A model generated the notes under the pieces. The model ran no database searches. It was not told the origin of the DNA and saw only the letters and a list, made by a program, of their open reading frames with translations. Shown here one piece after another: positions 52,805-61,284 of a stretch of 64,000 nucleotides of DNA (positions within the stretch are counted from its first letter, which is position 1; every line of letters starts with the position of its first letter). The stretch is from Cytophagales bacterium (lineage in GTDB: Bacteria > Bacteroidota > Bacteroidia > Cytophagales > Cyclobacteriaceae). The stretch is taken from the NCBI GenBank assembly GCA_020402945.1, contig JADBYQ010000032.1:1-64000 (forward strand), written 5' to 3'. The position numbers and the translations under genes are program-made.

Positions 52805-53815
52805 CTAATGCCCAAGCCCCAATAATATCTCAACTAGCACCGCTTGTGCAGCCCAAACCCGATTGCTTGCTTGTTGTGTTACCAAACTTGCTGCGCTATC
52901 CAGCACTTCATCGCTTAACTCCACATTTCGTCTAACAGGCAGGCAATGCATTATTTTTGCATTGTTAGTTGATGCCAATTTTTCATTTGTAAGCATCCAG
53001 TCAGGATCATTACAATAGATTTTTCCGTAATCAGAGAATGTACTCCAGTTCTTAACGTATACAAAATCCGCATTCTTCAGTGCATCATCTTGATCATGTG
53101 TAATCTTGGCTCCTTTTGTAAATCTTGTGTCAAGTTCGTAGTCCTCAGGATGTGTGATGACAAATTCGGCACCACCCCACGCGTTGATCCACTGTGAAAA
53201 ACTATTGGCCACACATTGGGGTAATGCTTTCACATGGGGAGCCCAGGTCAATACTATTTTTGGCTTTTCTGGCTGCCTTCCCTCCGCAAGGCTACGGGAG
53301 GCGGGCCTGAAGGCATGGCTTTTTTCTTCGAACACCTCCTGAATGGTGATGAGATCGGTTAGACTTTGTAACGGATGAAGTGTAGCGCTCTCTAAGCTGA
53401 CGACAGGAACGCCTGAGTACTTCACAAATTGGTTGATATACAATTCACTGTAGTCATCTTCTTTATTCTTTAAGGAAGGGAAAGTTCGAATCCCTAATAC
53501 ATCAAAGTACTTTCCGAGAATGGGAGCAGCATCTTTTACGTGCTCTACCGTAGTACCGCTCATGATGGCCTCGTCTTCAAACTCTAATGCCCAGCCATCT
53601 TGCCCCACGTTAAAAACGATTACATCCATGCCAAGATTTTTGGCGGCAATCTCTGTGCTCAATCTCGTCCGCATACTTGGATTCAGAAAAAGTAAACCCA
53701 TTCGCTTTCCCTTGCCGAGAGTAACATCCTTGAACGGGTTGTTTTTGTACTCCAATGCTTTTGCTATGAGTAGTTGGAAATCGAGGGCGTCCTCACAGGA
53801 AATAAACTTTTTCAT
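52805..53815 (-). CDS. argF': N-succinyl/N-acetylornithine carbamoyltransferase
   Basis: Carbamoyltransferase of the acylated-ornithine pathway typical of Bacteroidetes, 336 residues. Carbamoyl-phosphate motif is FLNPSMRTRLSTEIAAKNLG; the second-substrate motifs are TLHPLQSLTDLI and MHCLPVRRNVELSD. The position corresponding to E92 of Xanthomonas acetylornithine carbamoyltransferase and P90 of the Bacteroides succinylornithine enzyme is V90 (GTTVEHV). Published single mutants with Val there use N-succinylornithine. The loop AFRPASRSLAEGRQPEKP after the substrate region is a palindrome insertion. Coupled to argD by ATGA. Confidence 0.94.
   Translation of the reverse strand: MKKFISCEDALDFQLLIAKALEYKNNPFKDVTLGKGKRMGLLFLNPSMRTRLSTEIAAKNLGMDVIVFNVGQDGWALEFEDEAIMSGTTVEHVKDAAPILGKYFDVLGIRTFPSLKNKEDDYSELYINQFVKYSGVPVVSLESATLHPLQSLTDLITIQEVFEEKSHAFRPASRSLAEGRQPEKPKIVLTWAPHVKALPQCVANSFSQWINAWGGAEFVITHPEDYELDTRFTKGAKITHDQDDALKNADFVYVKNWSTFSDYGKIYCNDPDWMLTNEKLASTNNAKIMHCLPVRRNVELSDEVLDSAASLVTQQASNRVWAAQAVLVEILLGLGH
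53271..53309. repeat. GC-rich palindromic insertion in argF'
   Basis: The core CCTCC-GCAAGGCTAC-GGGAGG at about 53280-53301 is flanked by CTGCC and GCGGGC. On the coding strand it yields RPASRSLAEGRQP, absent from the closely related Bacteroides fragilis enzyme, which reads directly from LITIEE to KVVMTWAPH. Confidence 0.78.
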
Positions 53816-54948
53816 AGGGCTGCGACTTGTTTAAATTCCTTTGTCATTGCTTCCAAAAATAAATCAGCATCATTTTTTGACAAAGCCAAGGACGGCAATA
53901 AGCGCACCGTGTTTGGTTTAGCTTCGCCTGTAAAGATATGGTGTTTGAAGAGTAAGTCTTTACGTAGTGATGTGAGTGATTCAGGTAAATCAAAACCAAT
54001 CATCAGCCCTTGCCCACGCACTTCCAAAATGGGTGAGAATTTTTTCAGTTCCTGCATCCAGTAGCTGCCCAGTTCTGCCGCATGCTGCATTAGGTTTTCC
54101 TTTTCTATTACATCTAAGACCGCCAACGAGGCTGCACATGCCAGGTAATTTCCTCCGAATGTGGTTCCGAGCATTCCACTCCACGGTTTGATGCCCGGAT
54201 GAATGAGTGCGCCACCCACCGGGAAACCATTACCCATCCCTTTTGCAATGGTGATTAAGTCTGCGTCAATGCCGGCAAACTGATGTGCAAAAAATTTACC
54301 AGTTCGCCCGTAGCCTGATTGTACCTCATCTAAAATCAGCAATGCCCCGACCTCCTTGCTTTTTTTTGATAAGAGTTGAAGGAACGAGTGATTTGGAACA
54401 TGAATGCCGCCCACACCTTGGATTCCTTCGATGATAACTGCTGCAATGTCTTTATTAATGGCATTCAGAAACGTAGCTTCGTCATTCAATGGAAGAAAGG
54501 CAATTTCATGGTTGGCATTGAAGGGCGCCACAATCTTTGGATTATCAGTGGCTGCTACTGCACCGGACGTTCGGCCATGAAATGCTTTTTTAAACGCTAT
54601 CACTTTTTTCCGGCCGTTTACAAATGAAGCGAGCTTCAGTGCATTTTCGTTAGCTTCAGCACCAGAGTTGCAAAGAAACAGTTGGTGATTGGGGTAACCT
54701 GAAAGTTGACCAAGTTTCTCTGCTAGCTTTTCCTGCAATTCGTTCTTGATACTATTAGAGTAAAAACTGATTTTATCCAATTGTGATTTGAGTGCTTCGA
54801 CAAAGTGTGGATGGTTATGACCAATTGAGATCACTGCATGACCACCATACAAGTCCAAATATTTATTTCCTTCTTTAGCCCACAGCCATGAACCTTGTGC
54901 TTTTACAGGCTCGATTGGAAAGAGTGGGTAGACGTCAAATAATTTCAT
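53812..54948 (-). CDS. argD: Acetylornithine (or succinylornithine) aminotransferase
   Basis: Pyridoxal-phosphate aminotransferase, 378 residues. Conserved blocks: WAKEGNKYLDLYGGHAVISIGHNHP, NSGAEANENALKLA, AFHGRTSGAVAAT, ILDEVQSGYGRTGKFFAHQ and the PLP lysine in ITIAKGMGNGFPVGG. It converts the N-acylglutamate semialdehyde to N-acylornithine. It follows argC after a 68-base gap that contains a perfect 15-bp hairpin. Confidence 0.95.
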   Translation of the reverse strand: MKLFDVYPLFPIEPVKAQGSWLWAKEGNKYLDLYGGHAVISIGHNHPHFVEALKSQLDKISFYSNSIKNELQEKLAEKLGQLSGYPNHQLFLCNSGAEANENALKLASFVNGRKKVIAFKKAFHGRTSGAVAATDNPKIVAPFNANHEIAFLPLNDEATFLNAINKDIAAVIIEGIQGVGGIHVPNHSFLQLLSKKSKEVGALLILDEVQSGYGRTGKFFAHQFAGIDADLITIAKGMGNGFPVGGALIHPGIKPWSGMLGTTFGGNYLACAASLAVLDVIEKENLMQHAAELGSYWMQELKKFSPILEVRGQGLMIGFDLPESLTSLRKDLLFKHHIFTGEAKPNTVRLLPSLALSKNDADLFLEAMTKEFKQVAAL

Positions 54949-54979
54949 CGTTAACTTATTTTTTGGTGTTTAATTGTTT

Positions 54980-55011
54980 CAGGTTTCCAGTTACCAGTAA
55001 CTGGAAACCTG
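54980..55011. repeat. Perfect 15-bp inverted repeat between argC and argD
   Basis: Arms CAGGTTTCCAGTTAC and GTAACTGGAAACCTG around CA. The arms have a heptamer flavour (GGTTTCC, AGTTACC, AGTAACT, GGAAACC) and resemble the array after dabB and in argG. No T-run follows closely; it might be a processing or attenuation site. Confidence 0.85.
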
Positions 55012-55016
55012 GAACT

Positions 55017-55994
55017 TTAAAAAACACTCCCCTTTAATTTTAACCCCACAGTTTCATCAAGTCCAAACATCAAATTCATATTCTGGACGGCTTGCCCGCT
55101 TGCGCCCTTCAACAAGTTATCGGTGACTGAGTGGATGACAAGCTTGCTGCCTGCCTTTTCCAAATAGAGTAAGCACTTGTTTGTGTTTACCACTTGTTTG
55201 ATATCAATCATCTCGCCAGCTACATGAGTAAACGGATGTGACTTGTAGTACTCTTTAAACAATTGAGTTGCTTCTTCTAAGCTCAAGTTGCAATCCAACA
55301 CAGATGACACAAAGATGCCTCTGGTAAAGTCACCACGCCACGGCACGAAGTTGATGCTGCTTGAATATTCCGGCTGCAGTGATTTTATGGTTTGATTGAT
55401 TTCTCCAAGGTGCTGGTGTGTCAACGTTTTGTAGGCAGATATGTTATTTGCTCGCCAAGTGAAGTGCGTGCTGTCTTGCAATTTTTGACCAGCACCGGTA
55501 GATCCGGTAATTCCGGTTGTATGAACTTCTGTGAGCAGGCCTGCTTTTGCTAATGGCAATAATCCCAATTGTATGGTAGTTGCAAAACAGCCTGGGTTGG
55601 CAATGTTTTTTGCTTGCTTAATCTTTTCTCGCTGGAATTCAGGAAGCCCGTAGATGAATTCTCTGCCGTTCACCTGTTCACCTAAGCGGAAATCATTGCC
55701 CAAATCAATAATGCGCGTATTAACAGGAAAAAGAGATTCATTTAACAGTTTTTTACTTTCACCGTGACTTAAACAAAGGAATAAGACATCAACGGGTAGA
55801 CTAAAACCTTCAGAAAAGCGAAGCTCAGTTTCTCCAACAAGATCATGATGAACGGTAGTAACTGGCTTGCCCGCCTGACTTCTGCTCTGCACAAAAATCA
55901 ATTCCACCTCAGGATGATTCAATAATAGACGCACTGTTTCACCGCCTGTGTATCCTGCGCCACCAATAATGCCAGCTTTGATTTGTGCGCTCAT
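55017..55994 (-). CDS. argC: N-acyl-gamma-glutamyl-phosphate reductase
   Basis: NADPH-dependent reductase, 325 residues, of the arginine pathway. N-terminal Rossmann GIIGGAGYTGGETVRLL, the catalytic cysteine in NPGCFATTIQLGLLPL and the histidine region GITGSTGAGQKLQ...AYKTLTHQHLGEI. ATGA overlap with argG. Confidence 0.96.
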   Translation of the reverse strand: MSAQIKAGIIGGAGYTGGETVRLLLNHPEVELIFVQSRSQAGKPVTTVHHDLVGETELRFSEGFSLPVDVLFLCLSHGESKKLLNESLFPVNTRIIDLGNDFRLGEQVNGREFIYGLPEFQREKIKQAKNIANPGCFATTIQLGLLPLAKAGLLTEVHTTGITGSTGAGQKLQDSTHFTWRANNISAYKTLTHQHLGEINQTIKSLQPEYSSSINFVPWRGDFTRGIFVSSVLDCNLSLEEATQLFKEYYKSHPFTHVAGEMIDIKQVVNTNKCLLYLEKAGSKLVIHSVTDNLLKGASGQAVQNMNLMFGLDETVGLKLKGSVF

Positions 55995-57247
55995 AACTTG
56001 TTTCCTGTTTCCGGTTTTCCTGCCTTGCCGGCAGGCAGGTGATTACCGGTAACCTGCAACTGGGAACCGGTAACTTGATAATGAATCGCCACTTGGTTTC
56101 CAAATATCTTCGTAAAACCTTTCACATCATCTCCCGTCCAACCCAAATTCATTTCTCCATATTTGCCAAATCTCGATGACATCAAATCAAAAGGTGATTC
56201 AATGCCATTGACTTGATAGCGGTAAGGGTAGAGTGAGATCGACACCTCGCCTGTTACGTTTTCTTGTGAACTAGTTAGGAACGCTTCCATATTTCGCATG
56301 ACTGGGTCCAGGTATTGTCCTTCATGCAGCCAATTGCCGTAAAATTGTGCCAGCTGGTCCTTCCAGCTCAACTGCCATTTCGTAAGTACATGCTTCTCCA
56401 AAGCATGATGTGCTTTGATGATCAGGAGGGGAGCTGCTGCTTCAAAACCAACACGGCCTTTGATACCAATGATGGTATCTCCTACATGAATATCTCTACC
56501 AATTCCGTAAGGACCAGCAACGGACTGAAGGAAATGGATCGCTTCTGTCGGATGTGAAAAGTTTTTACCATTGATTGAGATCAGCTCCCCTTTTTCAAAT
56601 CCAATTTTTACCTCTTCGCTTCCTTGTTTGGTAACTTGTGTCGGCCATGCCTCTTCGGGTAATTGCCCCATCGAGTTCAGCGTTTCTTTACCGCCCACGC
56701 TTGTTCCCCAGATACCTTTGTTGATGGAGTACTTGGCTTTTTCAAAATTGAAAGAGACACCTTTCTTTTTTAGGTATTCGATTTCTTCTTCGCGGCTCAA
56801 TCGCTTGTCGCGAATAGGGGTAATGATTTCCAACCCGGGCAATAAGATTTGAAACACCATATCGAACCGCACTTGATCATTGCCTGCACCTGTGCTACCA
56901 TGAGCCACCGCGTCAGCTTTTATTTCTTTGGCGTAATTTGCTACCGCCAAGGCTTGCGACATTCTTTCAGCGCTTACACTCAGTGGATAAGTTGCATTTT
57001 TCAGTACGTTGCCAAAAATCAAATACCGAATTACTTTTTCATAATAAGATTTGGTTGCATCCACCGTTTTGTGGGTTGCCATCCCCAAATTTTTAGCGCG
57101 TGCTTCGATGGATTGCACTTCGGCTGCATCAAATCCACCGGTGTTCACTGTGATCGAATGGACTTCGTAGCCTAAGTCCTCCGATAGATACTTTGCGCAG
57201 TAGGAGGTATCTAAACCGCCACTAAAGGCCAAAAGAACTTTTTTCAT
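55991..57247 (-). CDS. argG: Argininosuccinate synthase
   Basis: ATP-dependent ligase joining citrulline and aspartate. I chose the ATG at 57247 (418 residues), which overlaps the upstream stop as TAATG; an in-frame TTG at 57253 is less likely. The ATP motif is LLAFSGGLDTSYC and the substrate region STGAGNDQVRFD. The last ~28 residues (QVTGSQLQVTGNHLPAGKAG...) are encoded by period-7 units plus a palindrome and are a tail not expected in the family. The stop overlaps the argC start by ATGA. Confidence 0.96.
   Translation of the reverse strand: MKKVLLAFSGGLDTSYCAKYLSEDLGYEVHSITVNTGGFDAAEVQSIEARAKNLGMATHKTVDATKSYYEKVIRYLIFGNVLKNATYPLSVSAERMSQALAVANYAKEIKADAVAHGSTGAGNDQVRFDMVFQILLPGLEIITPIRDKRLSREEEIEYLKKKGVSFNFEKAKYSINKGIWGTSVGGKETLNSMGQLPEEAWPTQVTKQGSEEVKIGFEKGELISINGKNFSHPTEAIHFLQSVAGPYGIGRDIHVGDTIIGIKGRVGFEAAAPLLIIKAHHALEKHVLTKWQLSWKDQLAQFYGNWLHEGQYLDPVMRNMEAFLTSSQENVTGEVSISLYPYRYQVNGIESPFDLMSSRFGKYGEMNLGWTGDDVKGFTKIFGNQVAIHYQVTGSQLQVTGNHLPAGKAGKPETGNKL
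55997..56079. repeat. Period-7 units plus palindrome encoding the ArgG C-terminal tail
   Basis: Heptamers of the types GTTTCCT, GTTTCCG, CCGGTAA, CCTGCAA, CTGGGAA surround the palindrome 56019-56039 (CCTGCC..GGCAGG). The tract runs from just before the argC start into the 3' end of argG. Confidence 0.88.
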
Positions 57248-57981
57248 TACCAAAAGAATAAAAAACTTAAAAATGAATTTTTCTTAGCGGCACCATCGTC
57301 TTCTTTCTTCTTCCACCCTTTCAACAATACAAATTGTTTGAAGCGAACCCATCGGTCAAATACCTTGTTGTCGTTGCGAAGATCTCTGCCCCAAAAGTTT
57401 TCTGCTTTAGCTTCGTGGTGCTTTTTCAATTCCAGTTCTTTTGCTTTTTCGACAGGGTCGTAGAGCATCGCGGTGCACATACAATTTTGACGATTTTTAC
57501 TCATCAATATTTCATAGTTCACGCAGCTCTGGCATCCTTTCCAAAACTGCTCATCGTTGGTCAATTGATTGTAAGTTACGGGTTCGTAACCCAAATCTGA
57601 ATTGATTTTCATTACGGCCAATCCGGTCGTCAATCCAAAGATTTTCGCATCCGGATATTTTTCCCTCGAGAGTTCAAAGACTTTGCGTTTGATTTCAGTG
57701 GCGACTCCGCTTTTGCGGAATGGAGGAGAAACAATCAACCCACTATTGGCAACAAATTTTTCGTGCTCCCACGATTCAATGTAACAAAAACCTACCCAAA
57801 TTCCATCGGGCAGTAGTGCAATAACCGCTTTCCCTTCCTCCATCTTTTGTTTGATGTAGTCGGGCGAGCGTTTGGCAATTCCGGTTCCCCGAGCCTTGGC
57901 TGATTCGGCCATCTCGTTGGTAATGGTTTCCGCGTAATGAATGTCTGCAGCCGTAGCTGCACGGACAATGATATTTTCCAA
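57247..57981 (-). CDS. GNAT family N-acyltransferase, first gene of the arg operon
   Basis: A 244-residue GNAT protein: VRAATAADIHYAETITNEMAESAK, AVIALLPDGIWVGFCYIESWEH, GLIVSPPFRKSGVATEIKRKVFELS (acetyl-CoA loop) and AVMKINSDLGYEPV. Downstream of the GNAT fold is a cysteine-rich piece, CQSCVNYEILMS and NCMCTAML, that could hold a metal, then a lysine/glutamate-rich tail ending in a hydrophobic FLSFLFFW. As the first gene before argG it is the best candidate for the glutamate N-acyltransferase (ArgA role), probably acetyl- or succinyl-CoA dependent; this is an inference from position. Confidence 0.8.
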   Translation of the reverse strand: MENIIVRAATAADIHYAETITNEMAESAKARGTGIAKRSPDYIKQKMEEGKAVIALLPDGIWVGFCYIESWEHEKFVANSGLIVSPPFRKSGVATEIKRKVFELSREKYPDAKIFGLTTGLAVMKINSDLGYEPVTYNQLTNDEQFWKGCQSCVNYEILMSKNRQNCMCTAMLYDPVEKAKELELKKHHEAKAENFWGRDLRNDNKVFDRWVRFKQFVLLKGWKKKEDDGAAKKNSFLSFLFFW

Positions 57982-58373
57982 TTTGATTTAAAACGTTAAA
58001 ATGAAGAAAAGATTAAGTGGGTGCTTGCACACCATGTCAAAACCTCCTGGAGGCTTGAACTACATCTGTCTTTAAAAAGATGGTAGTATCAGATCCTAAT
58101 CCGTCTATGCGGTCGCCTGGTCACAATACAGGCAGTGGCGAGAAGCGTGGTCGATGCCGGTTCGGCAAAGTGCAGTAGGGCAGAATTGCCCGAGTTCGCG
58201 TTAATGGTGACTAAATTTTCCAATTCTTGTGGTGATAGTTAGTTACGTAAATGCCATTCAAAAAAGTTTTCTCAAAATTAATGGAATTAAAAACGATAAT
58301 TCACCAAATCAGTTCGATTTTTACAGAATTAATTTTGGCTTAATACAATTTTACTCGCAGAGCGAACAAACAG
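57982..58373. other. Divergent regulatory gap between the arg operon and dedA
   Basis: A 392-base gap with no supportable gene. It holds the palindrome CCTCCTGGAGG (58043-58053), a GATG/CATC hairpin around 58065-58090 and the GC-rich run around 58100-58200 with GGCAGAATTGCCC. The arg operon promoter probably lies here, but I see no clear TAnnTTTG box. Confidence 0.4.
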
Positions 58374-58934
58374 TTGGAAGAGTTTTTAGATCAATATGGT
58401 TACTTGGCGCTCTCAGTTGGCACTTTCTTCGAGGGAGAAACGGCTATACTGATTGTGTCGTCACTCATTCACAGAGGAGTTTTCTTGTTCCCGACAACAG
58501 TGTTGGCTGCGTTCGGTGGCTCTTTTGTTAGTGACTGGCTCTATTATCTTATTGGTCGACTCAACGGAAAATTATTTTTGTCGACCCGCCCTAAGCTGCA
58601 AGCTAGAATGTTGCCTTTGACTAATTTCTTTGAGCGAAATCGATATCAGATTCTGTTCAGCTATCGCTTTTTGTATGGCTTTCGAATTATTATACCCCTT
58701 ATGATTGGCATGAGCGGCCTACCGCCCAAGAGATTCTTAGTTTTCAGTACGATCACCGGGCTCATCTGGGCTACAGTGGTGAGCACTGTTGGGTACTGGT
58801 CTGGCAGAATTTTCAATTTGGATGCACAAGTATTTCAGGACAATTTGTTCTTTGTTGTGGTTGGATTTGCTGCACTTGGCCTGTTGATTGGGTTAGGCGT
58901 AAAAAAACTCACGTTCAAGGGGAGCATGATATGA
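58374..58934 (+). CDS. DedA/SNARE-associated family membrane protein
   Basis: A 186-residue inner-membrane protein of the DedA family, thought to handle phospholipid or undecaprenyl-phosphate flipping. It has EEFLDQYGYLALSVGTFFEGE (with the conserved E in GTFFEGE), the re-entrant segment GGSFVSDWLYYLIGRLNG and SYRFLYGFRIIIPLMIGMSGL. The start is a TTG at 58374: the frame is closed upstream by a TAA at 58341-58343 and contains no ATG. It overlaps the next gene by ATGA. Confidence 0.9.
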   Translation: MEEFLDQYGYLALSVGTFFEGETAILIVSSLIHRGVFLFPTTVLAAFGGSFVSDWLYYLIGRLNGKLFLSTRPKLQARMLPLTNFFERNRYQILFSYRFLYGFRIIIPLMIGMSGLPPKRFLVFSTITGLIWATVVSTVGYWSGRIFNLDAQVFQDNLFFVVVGFAALGLLIGLGVKKLTFKGSMI

Positions 58935-59452
58935 AATCATTGTCAAAAACATATAAAGACTTCACGTTAAAAGCACGGGCCACCAACTTTGTGCAGTTGG
59001 AAGATTTACTCACAAGTTGTGGCGCCCTATTTTTGGGTGTGGATGAACAAAAGGACACGTATTTTCAGACAGATAAAGGCAAGTTGAAACTGAGAGAGGG
59101 AACTATCGAAAACCTGATAACACACTACGAGCGTATTTTAGAAGACGGAATAGAGAGAACTGTTGTTTACCGATATGATGTCAACCCGTCAGCAATAGAA
59201 ATTGAAAACTTGATAACTAACTTCAAGCCGATTGGCACTGTCGAGAAGAAGCGCTCAATCTACGTTTTGGACATTCACAAAATTCACCTTGACCGATTGA
59301 ATGAAGGTGACTTTCTCGAAATTGAATCGATTGACCGTGAAGAAAAATTTACTACAGAAGAACTACGGAAGCGCTGTTTGGAGCTGAAGGAAAAATTGGG
59401 AATAGCTGATGGTGATTTGGTGCCGACTGGGTATTTTAGGAATTCATTATGA
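58931..59452 (+). CDS. CYTH domain protein (class IV adenylate cyclase/thiamine triphosphatase-like)
   Basis: A 173-residue CYTH-fold protein. The N-terminal ExExK signature is changed to DFTLKARA, while KLKLREGTIENLITHYER and GDFLEIESIDREEKFTTEELRKRC keep the family shape (arginine/lysine substrate tunnel). Enzymatic activity is unclear. Its ATG overlaps the DedA stop (ATGA), so both are cotranscribed. Confidence 0.85.
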   Translation: MKSLSKTYKDFTLKARATNFVQLEDLLTSCGALFLGVDEQKDTYFQTDKGKLKLREGTIENLITHYERILEDGIERTVVYRYDVNPSAIEIENLITNFKPIGTVEKKRSIYVLDIHKIHLDRLNEGDFLEIESIDREEKFTTEELRKRCLELKEKLGIADGDLVPTGYFRNSL

Positions 59453-59496
59453 GGACATAAACAGACAGAGTGAATCTTTAACTCTTTACTACTGAA

Positions 59497-59545
59497 TTCT
59501 AACTTCTAACTTCTAACTTCTAACTTCTAACTTCTAACTTCTAAC
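59497..59545. repeat. Period-7 array, seven perfect copies of TTCTAAC
   Basis: Seven uninterrupted TTCTAAC heptamers end three bases before the purT ATG at 59549. This is the most regular of the period-7 arrays. Confidence 0.97.
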
Positions 59546-59548
59546 TAC

Positions 59549-60730
59549 ATGACTATCGGCACACCTCTCACTTCCTCTGCGATCAAAGTAATGATGCTTG
59601 GCTCAGGAGAACTAGGCAAAGAAGTTGTGATTGAATTTCAACGCTATGGCGTAGAGGTGATTGCTGTTGATCGCTACGACCATGCGCCCGCCATGCAAGT
59701 CGCTCATCGGTCGTACACCATTTCTATGTTGGATGGTGTTGCGTTACGTGCTGTTATTGAAAAGGTAAAACCAAATTACATTGTCCCAGAAGTGGAGGCG
59801 ATCTCGACCGACACGTTGATTGAGTTGGAGAAAGAAGGCTTCCGAATCATTCCTACCGCCACAGCAACTAAGTTGACGATGAACCGAGAAGGGATTCGCA
59901 CTTTAGCCGCAGAGACTCTCCAACTAAAAACATCTCCTTATCGTTTTGCGGGAACGCTGGATGAATTCAAGTCATCCATCCAAGCGATTGGAATGCCGTG
60001 CGTTGTAAAACCGATTATGAGTTCATCGGGCAAAGGTCAAAGCGTGGTAAAGTCAGATACAGATATTGAAAACGCATGGCGCTATGGACAGGAGGGCGGC
60101 AGGAGCGGAGGTGGACGAATGATTGTGGAGGGCTTTATCGATTTTGATTACGAGATTACGTTGCTCACCATTCGACATAAAGAGGGCGTTTCGTTTTGCG
60201 CGCCTATTGGCCATCGTCAAGAACATGGCGACTATCAAGAATCGTGGCAGCCACACCCCATGCCGGCAAAGGCACTAGAGGAGGCACAGAACATTGCCAA
60301 AAAAGTAGTCGATGCCCTTGGCGGAGTTGGGCTTTTCGGTGTGGAGTTTTTTGTGAAGGGAGAGATGGTGTATTTCAGCGAACTCTCACCAAGACCACAT
60401 GATACAGGCATGGTCACGATGATCTCGCAAGACCTCTCAGAGTTTGCGTTGCACGTACGTGCGATTTTGGGTTTGCCTATTCCAGTCATTCGGCAGCTTG
60501 GACCAAGTGCTTCATCTGTTATTCTGGTGAAAGGTCAATCCAAAAATATTTCTTATTCAGGATTGGACGCTGCATTGAACGAGCCAGACACTCAACTTCG
60601 ATTGTTCGGAAAGCCAGAAGTAAATGGTGAGAGAAGGATGGGAGTTTGCTTAGCTAAAGGCAATACGATTGAAGAAGCGAGGAGGAAAGCGACAAGTGCG
60701 TCTTCCGCTGTTCTAGCTGATTTACATTGA
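59549..60730 (+). CDS. purT: Formate-dependent phosphoribosylglycinamide formyltransferase
   Basis: ATP-grasp enzyme of purine synthesis that uses formate and ATP to formylate GAR. 393 residues. The N-terminal [29 protein letters not shown], the ATP-grasp core [19 protein letters not shown], the metal region [25 protein letters not shown] and the RLFGKPEV end are all present. It follows directly on the TTCTAAC array, so its 5' leader is largely repeat. Confidence 0.97.
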   Translation: MTIGTPLTSSAIKVMMLGSGELGKEVVIEFQRYGVEVIAVDRYDHAPAMQVAHRSYTISMLDGVALRAVIEKVKPNYIVPEVEAISTDTLIELEKEGFRIIPTATATKLTMNREGIRTLAAETLQLKTSPYRFAGTLDEFKSSIQAIGMPCVVKPIMSSSGKGQSVVKSDTDIENAWRYGQEGGRSGGGRMIVEGFIDFDYEITLLTIRHKEGVSFCAPIGHRQEHGDYQESWQPHPMPAKALEEAQNIAKKVVDALGGVGLFGVEFFVKGEMVYFSELSPRPHDTGMVTMISQDLSEFALHVRAILGLPIPVIRQLGPSASSVILVKGQSKNISYSGLDAALNEPDTQLRLFGKPEVNGERRMGVCLAKGNTIEEARRKATSASSAVLADLH

Positions 60731-60748
60731 CTAGCACATTAGAAAATC

Positions 60749-61247
60749 ATGACCCATTTGGATGAGTTATCAAATATCGCGCAGAATTGGTTTGCTGCAT
60801 TTAATGAGCATGACATAGAAAAATTGTTGTTACTGTATGATGACGAGGCTTCTCATTACAGCCCTAAATTGAAAGTTCGACATCCAGAAACCCATGGGTT
60901 GATTAAAGGCAAGACGGCCTTGAGGACATGGTGGCAAGATGCTTTTCTCAGATTACCTACTCTTAAGTACGAATTGATTCGGCTGACTCCCTACGAAGAC
61001 CGCATCTTCATGGAATACATACCTTGTTGGCGCGCGTTTGTAACGCGGTGCCGCTCCTGGCTATTTTTAGTTTGTGAAGATTAACACACTAACGAAATAG
61101 GGTATTGGCAGTTCATAAAATACACTCGATGGGCATGCGTTGGAAAAGCGCGCCAGCTTGATTAGTGAAGAAGAAGATTTAGCGGTTGGTGAAATGCTTG
61201 AAATCCAAGAGGGAAAAATCATTCATTCAAAGGTATTTCATCAATAA
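60749..61247 (+). pseudogene. SnoaL-like (NTF2 fold) protein, disrupted
   Basis: The first 92 residues (to FMEYI) are a normal SnoaL-like domain: WFAAFNEHDIEKLLLLYDDEASHYSP and KTALRTWWQDAFLRLPTLKYEL. After codon 92 the frame enters a GC-rich palindromic stretch (61029-61052) and runs to a TAA at 61082. The lost C-terminus is found about 100 bases downstream in another frame as VGEMLEIQEGKIIHSKVFHQ, ending at 61247. Insertion of a repeat and later decay is the simplest reading. Confidence 0.75.
61029..61052. repeat. REP-like palindrome GGCGCGCGTT-TGT-AACGCGGTGCC
   Basis: The inner arms CGCGTT and AACGCG are perfect and the outer GGC/GCC also pair. It lies where the SnoaL-like reading frame is broken. 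Confidence 0.65.
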
Positions 61248-61284
61248 CCTGGAATTTTTTAGGCAATTTTTTCTGTACGGGTTC

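Noticed and set aside
59497-59545. TTCTAAC array as a CRISPR
   Set aside because: Units are 7 bases and contiguous with no spacers; no cas gene in the window.
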